From Candidatus Zixiibacteriota bacterium (GTDB lineage: Bacteria; Zixibacteria; MSB-5A5; GN15; FEB-12): a stretch of DNA of 64,000 nucleotides. Position numbers and translations under genes: made by a program. The stretch is from the NCBI GenBank assembly GCA_019038695.1, contig JAHOYZ010000023.1, forward strand, positions 62,001 through 126,000, written 5' to 3'. Positions 36,301 through 44,508 of this stretch are shown here, in pieces (positions within the stretch are counted from its first letter, which is position 1; each line of letters begins with the position of its first letter). The notes beneath the pieces are model-generated. The model was not told where the DNA came from, did not search any database, and saw only the letters and a list, made by a program, of their open reading frames with translations.

Positions 36301-36765
36301 CTCAAAGGCCAGGAGCTTGCGCGTCCGCCGGAAGTCAAGTTCGAACTCGATTTCGAAACGCATCTGAGTGGCGCCTATGTGCCCAACCGTCATCAGAGGG
36401 TGGATATCTATCGTCGTCTGGCCGACTGTTATGCGATTGACGAGGTGGAGAAAATCCGCGACGAAGTCACTGACCGGTTTGGAGCGATGCCAGCTTCGGC
36501 GGTGAATCTCTGCGACGCTATTGCCACCAAAGTTCTGGCGGGAGTATTGGGCATCGAAAAGCTAAGACTTAAGAAAGGCCAGGCTTGTCTGGTTTTCCGC
36601 GAGGATACGCAACTGACGCGCGAGATGGTGGAATCGTTGCGGAAAGCAACCGACTGCCCGATAGAGTTTTCATTGGTAGGCCGTTCGCAGATTATGCTCG
36701 ACCTGGGGCAGATCAAAGCCTCCGACCGCCTGGCGCATCTGAAGGGTGTGCTGGGGAAAATGTAG
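33343..36765 (+). CDS. mfd: Transcription-repair coupling factor (Mfd)
   Basis: The 1140-residue protein has the whole Mfd layout. An N-terminal UvrB-homology module includes VRGGLLDFFSPGSEAPVRIEF. An RNA-polymerase-interaction domain follows (DYVVHTDHGIARYLGLE, ERDRLYVPIEEF-like EKDRLYVPIEEFNRVSKYAG). The RecG-like translocase has LICGDVGYGKTEVAVRAAF, a DEEHRFGV box and MRGRVGRSAARAFAYL, and a TRCF C-terminal domain ends the protein. It removes RNA polymerase stalled at lesions and recruits UvrA. The ATG lies 53 bases after the motB terminator T-run. Confidence 0.97.
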   Translation: MSIEVQKSSTSRVARIAQRWLTYPPLTELCDRLANDGPACQTITGLAGSSLSFAVDAVSMRLERPILVVTQHSEDAADLHDDLAFLMGSERIGHFPARQILPYDFRAPQGEIMGRRISTLAGLLDKRLAVVVCPIRALMEPTIPREQLAGNCIQLKVGGEADMDDLMHRLITLGFRRVPVVEEVGDFAVRGGLLDFFSPGSEAPVRIEFVGDEIDTIRLFDVANQRTIRRIDDVTLLPKREVPVTFDNLEEYLGVLPESDADYIRSRYLNDPELPGLEWLVFMFGISQGNLLDYFGNDTVPFLNGEGSLKDEAEAVLEEGHALYDRLKERLIKLPTPETYYQSPENIFSTLAGFPRIDQVPFRGGRKDIIDFGCSPHPAFGSRLDLLAEATKEYDTLGMAYFVAVETTGQADRLGELVAERIGEEARPAVEVADLKAGFVCQSGRFAVLTDREIFSRHHRRVRRKKFKEGVAISDYSSLNRSDYVVHTDHGIARYLGLETILVDKRQRDCLLLEYAEKDRLYVPIEEFNRVSKYAGKDTAPALTHLGGAGWDKLKKKTSKAIADMAADLIKLYAVRKTKTGYSFGEDTVWLRQLEASFPFEETPDQAKAIIDVKRDMADERPMDRLICGDVGYGKTEVAVRAAFKAIERGKQVSVLVPTTILAQQHYQTFTERLAEFPVRVEVLSRFRSRKQQLATVDNLAEGKVDLVVGTHRLFSKDICFKDLGLLIIDEEHRFGVRHKEKLRQLMTSVDTLSMSATPIPRTLQMSMIGVRDMSLITTSPKDRLPIITEIVEFDPAIIATTILREIDRGGQVFFVHNRVMTIDAMYRYLKKIVPQARIAVAHGQMHEKSLEGIMLAFMAQQHDVLLCSSIIESGLDIPNANTIIINRADRFGLAQLYQMRGRVGRSAARAFAYLLSPPIRRLKPDAIKRLRALEAHSDLGSGFALAMRDLEIRGAGTLLGAKQSGFIEEIGYDMYNRLLEEAVAKLKGQELARPPEVKFELDFETHLSGAYVPNRHQRVDIYRRLADCYAIDEVEKIRDEVTDRFGAMPASAVNLCDAIATKVLAGVLGIEKLRLKKGQACLVFREDTQLTREMVESLRKATDCPIEFSLVGRSQIMLDLGQIKASDRLAHLKGVLGKM

Positions 36766-36838
36766 CAGGCATTGCCTGTTTCTCAATTGAGTGTGTTGTA
36801 GGGCAGCTGAGTAGGTTGAAACTGTCTTCAGTTTCGAC
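36766..36838. terminator. Two small hairpins after mfd
   Basis: CAGGCA-T-TGCCTG (36766-36778) follows the stop codon directly and is followed by TTTCTC. A second hairpin, GTTGAAACTG-TCTT-CAGTTTCGAC, lies at 36815-36838. Neither has a strong T-run, but together they probably mark the transcript end between convergent genes. Confidence 0.5.
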
Positions 36839-36884
36839 AATGCCAATATATCATGGTATCGGAGAGTGCTAACGAAAGCGCTAC

Positions 36885-36908
36885 ACTAACAGAACCCACA
36901 GCAAGCTG
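36885..36908. repeat. 24-bp direct repeat, left copy
   Basis: The 24 bases starting ACTAACAGAACCCACAGCAA are identical to 38282-38305. The two copies flank the ORFan at 36933-37901 and the tRNA-tail repeat copy D. Confidence 0.8.
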
Positions 36909-36932
36909 CGGGGCACCAGTGCAGGGTATAGG

Positions 36933-37901
36933 TCAATTCTCTGAATCGAGCTCCTTTTCATTAACAGGAATCATTAGCCCACGCGGCTTGGCCCATTCGC
37001 AAAATTCATGTGCGGAATACTTCATAATGATGGCTGCAACACCGCTCACGAGGAGAGGAATGCCTATTTGCCAGTTCCCGAACGTTGTCACAAGAGCAAC
37101 CGCAAAGTAACCCTCATTGAATACTTTCGGTAATCTCTTCGACCATGCCTTATAGATGGAGCTGTCTGGATCGCAAATGGCACGCCATGCTATGCGGCGA
37201 AGCACTGCGAGCGCACGCTTGCCTAGGTTCTTTGGAGTTTCCGCAACCTCTAGAGGAGGGAGCAGTTTGCGATCAGGTGGTGGTAGCTGAAGAATCGAGT
37301 AGGTACGCACGTCGCGGAGAAGAAGGACTCCAGAGAGTGGAACTAGGTTGCCAATCAGTTTTGTCAGTTCGTTCTGGTCGTTTTGCTGAAGAAGTAGGAC
37401 GGCTTTCTCATGGATCGCCTTTGGGTCCAGACTGGCCTCTCCCGTTCCGATCAGTTCTGACAAGACGCACTCTTCTTCAATCCGGGCAATAAAGCGCTTT
37501 TGAAACTGGCGTCTGCGGCGTTCTGACCGGATGTTATTAGCGCTCTGCACGACCTCACGAATGAGCGGCTTGGCCTTCTCCACCTGCTTTTGTCTCAACA
37601 GGCAGATAGCAAGGAAGCCAGTGGCTTCCAAATAAAGGCGAGTGTTCTGCGCAGCTATTTGGCGTATGCCGGTGAAACCGGATTCAGCATATCTGAGGCG
37701 GTTTTCGTCCAGACAAGCCTCAAAGGCCCACAGCTTTGCTTGTAATAGACGGTGGTGTTTCCGGTCGGGAGCAAAGAGCATCTGGATTTTTGTGGCGCAT
37801 TCGACTGCGATCTCTGTCTGGCCCTTGGCGACTGCAGCGCGAAGGTCCTTTTCAATATCTTTCAACTGCGGGAGGATATGAGGTGGTATCTTTGTTGCCA
37901 T
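36933..37901 (-). CDS. Hypothetical helical-repeat protein with C-terminal membrane segment
   Basis: I do not recognise this family. The 322-residue protein is mostly helical, with a TPR-like N-terminal two thirds (ECATKIQMLFAPDRKHHRLL, EATGFLAICLLRQKQVEKAK, FQKRFIARIEEECVLSELIG). Near the C-terminus is a hydrophobic helix (GIPLLVSGVAAIIM) and a short polar end. The start is the ATG at 37901 with AGGGGA upstream; a TTG at 37919 is less likely. It stands alone between mfd and gyrA, bounded by exact 24-bp direct repeats, so it may be an inserted accessory gene. A trypsin-like protease gene lies beyond gyrA. Confidence 0.6.
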   Translation of the reverse strand: MATKIPPHILPQLKDIEKDLRAAVAKGQTEIAVECATKIQMLFAPDRKHHRLLQAKLWAFEACLDENRLRYAESGFTGIRQIAAQNTRLYLEATGFLAICLLRQKQVEKAKPLIREVVQSANNIRSERRRRQFQKRFIARIEEECVLSELIGTGEASLDPKAIHEKAVLLLQQNDQNELTKLIGNLVPLSGVLLLRDVRTYSILQLPPPDRKLLPPLEVAETPKNLGKRALAVLRRIAWRAICDPDSSIYKAWSKRLPKVFNEGYFAVALVTTFGNWQIGIPLLVSGVAAIIMKYSAHEFCEWAKPRGLMIPVNEKELDSEN

Positions 37902-38058
37902 GAATAAGTCCCCTGTCAAAACGAACGATCAAGCTCAATTGCCGCCATGAAGTGCAACGGATTCACTATCAGGCTCAGCATAACGTAACCCTATGACCCT
38001 TTACAAAATAGGATAATCTACTAATCAGTCAATGTCAACTGCCAAGATATGATGTCAC

Positions 38059-38217
38059 TTGACATACACCTCTCTCCAACGCATTTTCAAAGTCATAATT
38101 AGAAACAACACAAATATGAGATAACGCCAGATAGATGGCATCGGGATGCTTCAAACCGACTCCCCGCTACCAAACTTGGTCCCCTGAAGCCAAACAGCTT
38201 CGTGGGTTTTGTTTTGG
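38059..38217 (+). repeat. tRNA-tail repeat, shortened copy D (plus strand)
   Basis: This begins TTGACATACACCTCT, identical to 15 bases at the start of copy A. It ends CTCCCCGCTACCAAA, identical to copy A's acceptor-CCA end, followed by the same family of terminator. The middle is only about 85 bases, lacks the long palindrome and the anticodon arm, and has a TTCAAAC T-loop-like segment without a paired T stem. It is the only copy on the plus strand and lies 4-5 kb or more from the tRNA-fMet cluster, so the family is dispersed rather than purely tandem. Confidence 0.65.
38181..38217 (+). terminator. Terminator hairpin of repeat copy D
   Basis: The stem CCCCTGAAGC / GCTTCGTGGG (one mismatch) is followed by TTTTGTTTTG. 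Two of its base pairs carry the same double substitutions as copy B relative to the tRNA-fMet terminator. Confidence 0.7.
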
Positions 38218-38281
38218 CCCATTCACGCCCAAACAAGTTTGAGCGTGCCACCCAATCGTAAAGTCACACGGCGACGTACGG

Positions 38282-38305
38282 ACTAACAGAACCCACAGCA
38301 AGCTG
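38282..38305. repeat. 24-bp direct repeat, right copy
   Basis: Identical to 36885-36908. Here the repeat also forms part of a perfect hairpin, CCACAGC-AA-GCTGTGG. The flanking bases differ between the copies. Confidence 0.8.
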
Positions 38306-38475
38306 TGGACCACCAACCCTACGAAATATTTCCATAACCCCTTGTACCGCACCACAATAAATCGCGTCCCTAGAGCCTGTTTTTGTTGCCTCAAGATAGC
38401 ATAATTCGTACCTTATTGAGTCAACATAGCTGAGTGTTTTTTGGTCTGTTTTAGCAAAGGAATTTGCCACTAATT

Positions 38476-40902
38476 ATGGATATCGAACGACAAAAAATAG
38501 AGACTGTTTTCCTCGAAGAGGAAATGAAAAACTCCTACATGGATTACTCCATGTCGGTCATAACCAACCGCGCTTTGCCCGATATTCGCGACGGTCTCAA
38601 ACCGTCCAACCGTCGCATTCTGGTGGCGATGAACGATCTTGGCCTTAACCCCGGCAAGGCTCATCGCAAATGCGCCAAGATCGCCGGTGATACTTCCGGT
38701 AACTATCACCCCCACGGCGAACAGGTTGTCTACCCGACGCTCGTGCGAATGGCGCAGGATTTCAATATGCGTTATCCTCTTGTCGATGGTCAGGGTAACT
38801 TCGGTTCGGTCGATGGTGACGGTGCGGCGGCGATGCGTTATACCGAGGCAAAGTTAACTGCGGTAGCGGTTGAGATGCTCGACGATCTCAAAAAAGAGAC
38901 TGTCGATTTTATTGACAACTACGACGGCACCCGCCAGGAGCCAACTGTCCTTCCCGGCCGATTCCCCAACTTGCTATGCAACGGCGTTACCGGTATCGCC
39001 GTCGGGATGGCTACCAATCTTCCCCCTCACAATCTCAACGAAATCAGCGAAGCAATAATCAAGGTGATTGATGATCCCGAAACCACCAATGAAGATTTGA
39101 TCGAACTGGTTCCGGGACCCGATTTTCCCACCGGCGGCATTATCAACGGTCGCGCCGGGATTCATCAGGCGTATACTACGGGCAAGGGACACATTTCCGT
39201 GCGTGCGAAGGCAGTCGTCGAACGCATGAAAAGTGGCAAGGAGATGATTATCGTCGCCGAAATTCCTTATCAGGTGAATAAATCGAACCTGCTGGAGAAG
39301 ATCGCCGAGTTGGCTCGTGATAAGAAAATCGAAGGAATTACCGATCTGCGCGACGAATCGGATCGTGACGGTATGCGGATAGTCATCGAACTGAGGCGTG
39401 ATGCCCAGGCGGAAGTGATACTCAATCAGCTCTATTCGCACACGACGATGCAGACAACATTTTCGGTCAATATGCTGGGGCTTGATCATGGCGTACCGAA
39501 GTCGATGACGTTACGACAGCTCATTGATTCATTCGTGGAGCACCGTCACGAAGTTGTTGTTCGACGCACCAAATACGATCTTCGCAAGGCGGAAGAACGC
39601 GCGCATATTCTCGAAGGGTATCGCATTGCTCTGGACAACATCGATGCCATCATTCAACTGATCAAGAAATCCAAAGATACGCCGACGGCTCATGCCGGGT
39701 TGATGAAGAAGTTCAAGCTCTCAGCAATCCAGGCGACTGCTATTCTGGAGATGCGGTTACAACGCCTGACCGGACTTGAGCGAGAGAAGATCGAGGAAGA
39801 GTACCGCGAACTAATCAAGAAGATCAGCGCGCTGAAAGCTATACTCGATTCCAAGGCGTTGCGGATGCAGATTATCAAAGATGAAACTATGGCTATCGCC
39901 AGGAAGTTTGGCGACGACCGCCGGACCGAGATTCAGGAAGCGGCCGATGACCTGACGGTTGAGGACCTCATTGCCGAGGAAGAGATGGTCATAACGATCT
40001 CTCACCTGGGTTATGTCAAGCGTCTTTCGGTGAGTGCCTATCGTCGTCAGCAACGCGGCGGTATGGGTGTTAAAGGGATCAAGACCAAGGAAGATGATTT
40101 CGCCGAGCATTTGTTTATTGCCTCGACGCATGATTACATTTTGTTCTTCTCGACCAAGGGGAAATGCTACTGGGTAAAAGTGTACGCGATCCCCACCGGC
40201 GGCAAACTGGCTAAGGGGAAGCCGATTGTGAATCTGTGCAAGATGGAACGCGGCGAAACTGTTACGGCGTTCTGTAAGGTGCGCGAGTTCTCATCGGAGC
40301 AGTATGTGGTGATGGCGACTCGCAATGGTATTATCAAGAAAGTTCAGTTGGACGCCTTTTCGCATCCGCGCCAGATTGGTGTCATTGCGATGAATGTGCC
40401 ACAGGATGACGAATTGATCGAGGCTTCGCTCACCGACGGTTCCTACGAGATTGTTCTGGCAACGCGGTTGGGAATGGCGATTCGATTCTCCGAGGAGAAA
40501 GTTCGCTCAATGGGTCGCACGGCTTATGGCGTCAAAGGGATCAATCTGGCTAAGAAAGATTATGTCATCGGCATGGTGGTGGTCAAACGCGACAGCAGTC
40601 TGCTGGTAGTGACGGAGAACGGTTACGGCAAACGGACTTCGATTGATGATTACCGTATTACCAATCGTGGCGGCAAAGGCGTTATCAATGTCAAGACCTC
40701 AGAACGCAACGGCGAAGTAGTAGCGATCAAGGAAGTGCTGGATGAGGACGAGTTGATCCTGATCACGAAACACGGAATTGCGAATCGTCAGGCGGTAAAA
40801 CAAATCAGTGTCATTGGTCGCAACACTCAAGGTGTGCGATTGATTACCCTCAAAGACGATGACCTCGTGACAGACGTCGCACGAGTGGCAAGGGAGGAGT
40901 AG
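38476..40902 (+). CDS. gyrA: DNA gyrase subunit A, atypical quinolone-binding segment
   Basis: This type IIA topoisomerase A subunit of about 808 residues has [18 protein letters not shown], the breakage-reunion domain with the catalytic Tyr in [11 protein letters not shown], and a C-terminal beta-pinwheel. The segment that reads HPHGDSAVYDT in E. coli reads [11 protein letters not shown] here, so the Ser83 and Asp87 equivalents are Gln and Pro. The GyrA box is QQRGGMG rather than the usual Q(R/K)RGG(R/K)G. It therefore lies between gyrase and topoisomerase IV in character; gyrase is preferred. The start is the ATG at 38476 (AAAGGA 14 bases upstream); a TTG at 38464 is possible. Confidence 0.9.
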   Translation: MDIERQKIETVFLEEEMKNSYMDYSMSVITNRALPDIRDGLKPSNRRILVAMNDLGLNPGKAHRKCAKIAGDTSGNYHPHGEQVVYPTLVRMAQDFNMRYPLVDGQGNFGSVDGDGAAAMRYTEAKLTAVAVEMLDDLKKETVDFIDNYDGTRQEPTVLPGRFPNLLCNGVTGIAVGMATNLPPHNLNEISEAIIKVIDDPETTNEDLIELVPGPDFPTGGIINGRAGIHQAYTTGKGHISVRAKAVVERMKSGKEMIIVAEIPYQVNKSNLLEKIAELARDKKIEGITDLRDESDRDGMRIVIELRRDAQAEVILNQLYSHTTMQTTFSVNMLGLDHGVPKSMTLRQLIDSFVEHRHEVVVRRTKYDLRKAEERAHILEGYRIALDNIDAIIQLIKKSKDTPTAHAGLMKKFKLSAIQATAILEMRLQRLTGLEREKIEEEYRELIKKISALKAILDSKALRMQIIKDETMAIARKFGDDRRTEIQEAADDLTVEDLIAEEEMVITISHLGYVKRLSVSAYRRQQRGGMGVKGIKTKEDDFAEHLFIASTHDYILFFSTKGKCYWVKVYAIPTGGKLAKGKPIVNLCKMERGETVTAFCKVREFSSEQYVVMATRNGIIKKVQLDAFSHPRQIGVIAMNVPQDDELIEASLTDGSYEIVLATRLGMAIRFSEEKVRSMGRTAYGVKGINLAKKDYVIGMVVVKRDSSLLVVTENGYGKRTSIDDYRITNRGGKGVINVKTSERNGEVVAIKEVLDEDELILITKHGIANRQAVKQISVIGRNTQGVRLITLKDDDLVTDVARVAREE

Positions 40903-40911
40903 GGGGGAAAG

Positions 40912-41793
40912 GTGGCAAGAATACTACTGCTTTTAGTTGGGTTCGTACTACTCTCAATCATGGGAGCGAAGGCTAGTGCAGATGATGCTTTCGATTCGCC
41001 TGCTTTCTACACTGAGCATGTGGTAAGATGCACATATCGGATTCAAGGATTCGATGGGCATTATGGTACAGGCTTGTTTATTGGTTGCCCAGTGGATTCA
41101 CTAAGGAGGATTCCGGCAATTGTTACTGCACGGCACGTATTTGATTCAATAAGATCTGACAGCGTGCAAATATTCCTGCGGAGATACACTGGTACGGGCC
41201 TCGTGGAAGTCCATCCATGGACGATCCAGATTAGGAAGGATAGCATACCGCTATACCACGTTCATCCTGATTCCAATATTGATCTTGCCGGTATGCGATT
41301 TCCATTGCCCAAAGACCCAAGACTTGACCCCAAAATCATGAGCAAAAGTATGTTTGTAAGTGATTCAGCATTGGCCGATGCTGAGTTGCACACAGGTGAC
41401 GAAGTGTATTTCATTGGCTATCCGTGGGGATTTGCATCTACGCAAGGTGACTTCCCTTTGGTGAGGAGTGGCATAATAGCGTCTTATCCAATACTACCAT
41501 TTCGCAGCAATCCGGTATACTACATTGATGGCCCAGTCAAGAAAGGGAACAGCGGTGGGCCAGTGTTACTTGCTCAGAGGTCAGAAGGCAAGACACTCCC
41601 CGGTTTTATTGTCGGAATTGTCTCGAACTCGCAAGGACAGAAAGAAATCGTTCAATCAAGAGACGAGGTTGTCATCAAAACTCACGATCTTGGTATAGCC
41701 GGAGTTGTGAACTCGGGGTACATCCTCGATTTCTTTGATATCCTTGATTGCACTTATTATTCAGATCAAGATACGACCAAGTCCGTAGACTAA
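40912..41793 (+). CDS. Secreted trypsin-like serine protease
   Basis: The 293-residue protein starts at GTG with GGGGGG upstream, 9 bases after gyrA. A signal peptide (ILLLLVGFVLLSIMGAKASA) precedes a trypsin-like domain. The catalytic triad is visible as VTARHVF (His), NIDLAGM (Asp) and KKGNSGGPVL (Ser). There is no PDZ domain, so it is not a typical DegP/HtrA. It probably acts in the periplasm or outside the cell. Tight spacing suggests read-through from gyrA. Confidence 0.82.
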   Translation: MARILLLLVGFVLLSIMGAKASADDAFDSPAFYTEHVVRCTYRIQGFDGHYGTGLFIGCPVDSLRRIPAIVTARHVFDSIRSDSVQIFLRRYTGTGLVEVHPWTIQIRKDSIPLYHVHPDSNIDLAGMRFPLPKDPRLDPKIMSKSMFVSDSALADAELHTGDEVYFIGYPWGFASTQGDFPLVRSGIIASYPILPFRSNPVYYIDGPVKKGNSGGPVLLAQRSEGKTLPGFIVGIVSNSQGQKEIVQSRDEVVIKTHDLGIAGVVNSGYILDFFDILDCTYYSDQDTTKSVD

Positions 41794-41889
41794 TCGTAGC
41801 ATGGTGGGTGGATTTGCGCAGTACGCCGCCCCTGCCCGTTATAACCTCATGACGATTGCAAAGCCCTTGATGAGGGTCTATATTCCCTC

Positions 41890-42819
41890 ATGCCATATGT
41901 AGGTGAAATAGCCGGACTGAGTACCGCCCTGTTTTGGGCCATGACCTTTATTCTATTCTCCGAGGCGGGCAAGCGGATTGGATCGTTTGCAGTCAACTGT
42001 ATCCGGTTGCTGTTGGCGGTTATTATCTATTCGATAGTCCTGACAATTCTTGATGGTACCCCCTGGCCGGAAGATCTCAACACCGAGCAATTAACATGGC
42101 TGGGATTATCGGGCTTGATCGGACTGTCCATTGGAGATGGGCTTGGGTTCAAAGCGCTCGTGATGATTGGCCCCCGGCTGACAACACTTCTGTATTCTAC
42201 GGCTCCAATAATGGCGACAATCATTGCCTGGGTTTTCCTCGGGGAGAAATTGGGAAGCTGGGACCTGTTGGGGATTGCTGTAGCTATTGGAGGTGTGAGC
42301 TGGGTAGTGATGGAGCGGCAGTATTCTACCGGGCAGACCAGCGCGGTTACAGATGACCACCCGGACAAAGGTTCACTGACCAAAGGAATCCTGCTTGGAC
42401 TCGGTGCGGCGCTTGGGCAGGCGGTCGGGTTGGTACTGGCTAAACAGGGCATGGTTCACTCCGGCGGCGATCTATCCCCGATGTCGGCGTCGTTTATAAG
42501 GATGCTTGTCGGTCTGGGCGGAATCTGGTTGCTGGCGATTATTCGTGGCCAGTTACCCCTGGTGATACGTGCTCTGAAAAATCGCCCCGCCATGACTTTC
42601 TGCACCGGAGGAGCAATAGTCGGACCGTTTCTTGGAGTCTGGTTGTCATTAGTGGCAGTCAAGTATATTGCGACCGGTGTGGCCGCAACGCTCAACTCGA
42701 TGACACCCATAGCTGTGCTACCATTGCTGATCTGGTATTATCGCGAAGAAGTCTCACTTCGAGCCTGGCTAGGGGCAATATTGGCAGTTGCTGGCGTGAC
42801 GCTTATTTTCCTGGGATGA
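41890..42819 (+). CDS. DMT-superfamily (EamA) transporter
   Basis: The 309-residue protein has ten predicted membrane helices in two EamA repeats (GEIAGLSTALFWAMTFILFS; LLGLGAALGQAVGLVLAKQG). Conserved ends are LYSTAPIMATIIAWVFLGEKL and MTPIAVLPLLIWYYREE. These proteins export amino acids or other metabolites; the substrate is unknown. Its stop is four bases before the next gene, a likely two-gene operon with the Nudix-like protein. Confidence 0.9.
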   Translation: MPYVGEIAGLSTALFWAMTFILFSEAGKRIGSFAVNCIRLLLAVIIYSIVLTILDGTPWPEDLNTEQLTWLGLSGLIGLSIGDGLGFKALVMIGPRLTTLLYSTAPIMATIIAWVFLGEKLGSWDLLGIAVAIGGVSWVVMERQYSTGQTSAVTDDHPDKGSLTKGILLGLGAALGQAVGLVLAKQGMVHSGGDLSPMSASFIRMLVGLGGIWLLAIIRGQLPLVIRALKNRPAMTFCTGGAIVGPFLGVWLSLVAVKYIATGVAATLNSMTPIAVLPLLIWYYREEVSLRAWLGAILAVAGVTLIFLG

Positions 42820-42823
42820 TGAC

Positions 42824-43783
42824 ATGCTTTTGGACTATGATAAACTAACCGATTTCATCGACAGATACTTTGGTTCCTCCGAGGATCAAGAGGTCAGGCG
42901 AGTAGGGCGCAACCGCTCCTATGACTCCGGATATTTCGACGTGATACGTTTTTTCGGTAGCGAGAGGATCGACCCTGAAGCGGTTGAGATCAAGTATGAA
43001 CCGGGGGAATACTGTCTCATAAATCCGACAATAAGGAAATTCGCCGAGAAAATAGAGACTTGTCTCCGGCAACAGGGACGTATCTACGATGGACCATTGG
43101 TTATGCAAGTTGCGGCCGCCAATATGTCTGAATCCCCCTTTTCCATAACCGTCAAGGCCTGTACCTACGGTGTCTTTGCGGGAAGTTGTTTTGCTCTCGA
43201 TGAACCTGATCCGTTGTTTGATGGATTCGGAGGAACCCTTCGTGAATACTACAAGCGAATGACCCCGAACTCAGTGTTGGAGAGCCACCCCCTGGCGCTT
43301 TGTATAGGTGTCTGTGGTATCTTAATTGCCGAGACGCCCGCACGTTCCCGCCTGTTGCTTGTGCATCGATCCGGAAATCTCGCGTCACTGGAAAACAGCG
43401 TGGGGCCATCAGCAGCCGGATCGATTGATTTCACAACTTCCTGTCGAACTCTGGCGGAGTTGAGCCGGTGGAGCCTTTCACAGGAGATTCGAGAGGAATT
43501 GGGATTGGCAGATCACGAGTTCAGTATCGAGCCGTTGGCCTGGGCGCGCGAGATAGTCCGGGGGGAGAAGCCGCAACTGTTCTGCCTTATTCGTACGTCA
43601 CTGACAGAGGACGAACTCTCCATCAGATTGCGTTCCTCGTTGCCTGCGGAAGAATTCGATTCGTTTGAGTTTGTTGAGTTGTCCGATGGCCTACCAGAAG
43701 CGTTGTATAACACCAGAGCTAACCATGAAGCCATGATGAACTGTCTGTTGGTAGAGGAGTATCTGGAAAAGGAAGATTGCTAG
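42824..43783 (+). CDS. Nudix-like protein with long N-terminal domain
   Basis: The 319-residue protein has an N-terminal half I do not recognise (residues 1-150, containing YDSGYFDVIRFFGSERIDPE). A C-terminal half carries QEIREELGL, close to the Nudix REUxEExGU core with Gln for the first Arg. The usual GxxxxxE start of the box is displaced: VGPSAAGSIDF lies about 24 residues ahead. ILIAETPARSRLLLVHRSG precedes it as in Nudix strands. Hydrolysis of a nucleoside-diphosphate compound is a tentative guess. It ends overlapping the convergent membrane protein by four bases. Confidence 0.6.
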   Translation: MLLDYDKLTDFIDRYFGSSEDQEVRRVGRNRSYDSGYFDVIRFFGSERIDPEAVEIKYEPGEYCLINPTIRKFAEKIETCLRQQGRIYDGPLVMQVAAANMSESPFSITVKACTYGVFAGSCFALDEPDPLFDGFGGTLREYYKRMTPNSVLESHPLALCIGVCGILIAETPARSRLLLVHRSGNLASLENSVGPSAAGSIDFTTSCRTLAELSRWSLSQEIREELGLADHEFSIEPLAWAREIVRGEKPQLFCLIRTSLTEDELSIRLRSSLPAEEFDSFEFVELSDGLPEALYNTRANHEAMMNCLLVEEYLEKEDC

Positions 43784-44247
43784 GCCGTTCGCAGTTCGAG
43801 ATTGAACCACACACCGCCATAGATCATAGCCAGAATACCTTTGCAATCGGCTGGCCAGTGACCACCTACCATCCACAGGTAGCACATGAGCGTCAATCCA
43901 AAGAAGAGTTTCACAACTCCGACCCGATGTTGCCTGGTGAAGAAATTCATGGCACTCATCACAATGAACAGGAAAACCAGCGAAGGTGCATACATGAGCG
44001 CCAGCCATTGCCAAATATTAAGATCAGCAGCCAGACTGCCCAGAGAACTTTGGATAGACATGTCAAGCAACAGGTAGAGATGAGCACAGAAAAAGAAGAC
44101 CGCCAGAGCCAGAAAAAGAAAGCCCTCCAGGAATTGGCTGGTTATGTCGCGCAGACCCGCCCTGGCGAAAAACATCGACATGCAAAGTAAGCCGGCAAGC
44201 ATGGGGTACCAACCACCACTGAATATGTTACTAAAGGTTGCTTCCAT
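43780..44247 (-). CDS. Hypothetical multi-pass membrane protein
   Basis: The 155-residue protein has four to five predicted membrane helices (MLAGLLCMSMFFARAG, GFLFLALAVFFFCAHLYLLL, WLALMYAPSLVFLFIVMSAM, VVKLFFGLTLMCYLWMVGGH). I recognise no family. It stands alone on the minus strand. A sigma-54-like site lies about 29-45 bases before its ATG. Topology and the absence of catalytic motifs suggest a structural or transport accessory role, with low certainty. Confidence 0.6.
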   Translation of the reverse strand: MEATFSNIFSGGWYPMLAGLLCMSMFFARAGLRDITSQFLEGFLFLALAVFFFCAHLYLLLDMSIQSSLGSLAADLNIWQWLALMYAPSLVFLFIVMSAMNFFTRQHRVGVVKLFFGLTLMCYLWMVGGHWPADCKGILAMIYGGVWFNLELRTA

Positions 44248-44275
44248 TTTTTACATGTCCTCACCCGAAGGGTAA

Positions 44276-44292
44276 AGAAATATCTGTGCCAA
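44276..44292 (-). promoter_or_regulatory. Possible sigma-54 promoter
   Basis: On the minus strand TTGGCACAGATATTTCT matches the -24 element (TTGGCAC) and has TTTC at the -12 place where TTGC is expected. It lies just upstream of the 155-residue membrane protein gene. No enhancer-binding activator gene is nearby. Confidence 0.35.
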
Positions 44293-44508
44293 GAGGCATT
44301 TATCCCTCAAAAGGACGAATAACTACTTGTGGGAGTGATACTTCCTGTATTGGGCAGGAGTTCGTGCGGCTCTAAAATGTGGCTCACCACCTACCAGAAG
44401 GTGCATATGTCTGCAAGAAAAAGTCCACCGGATTATTGGCAGCACCTGTTTCTCCTCAAATGCTACCAATCTCGTTTTTTAAGCAACTAACTATTGTGGT
44501 GGTGTCAA

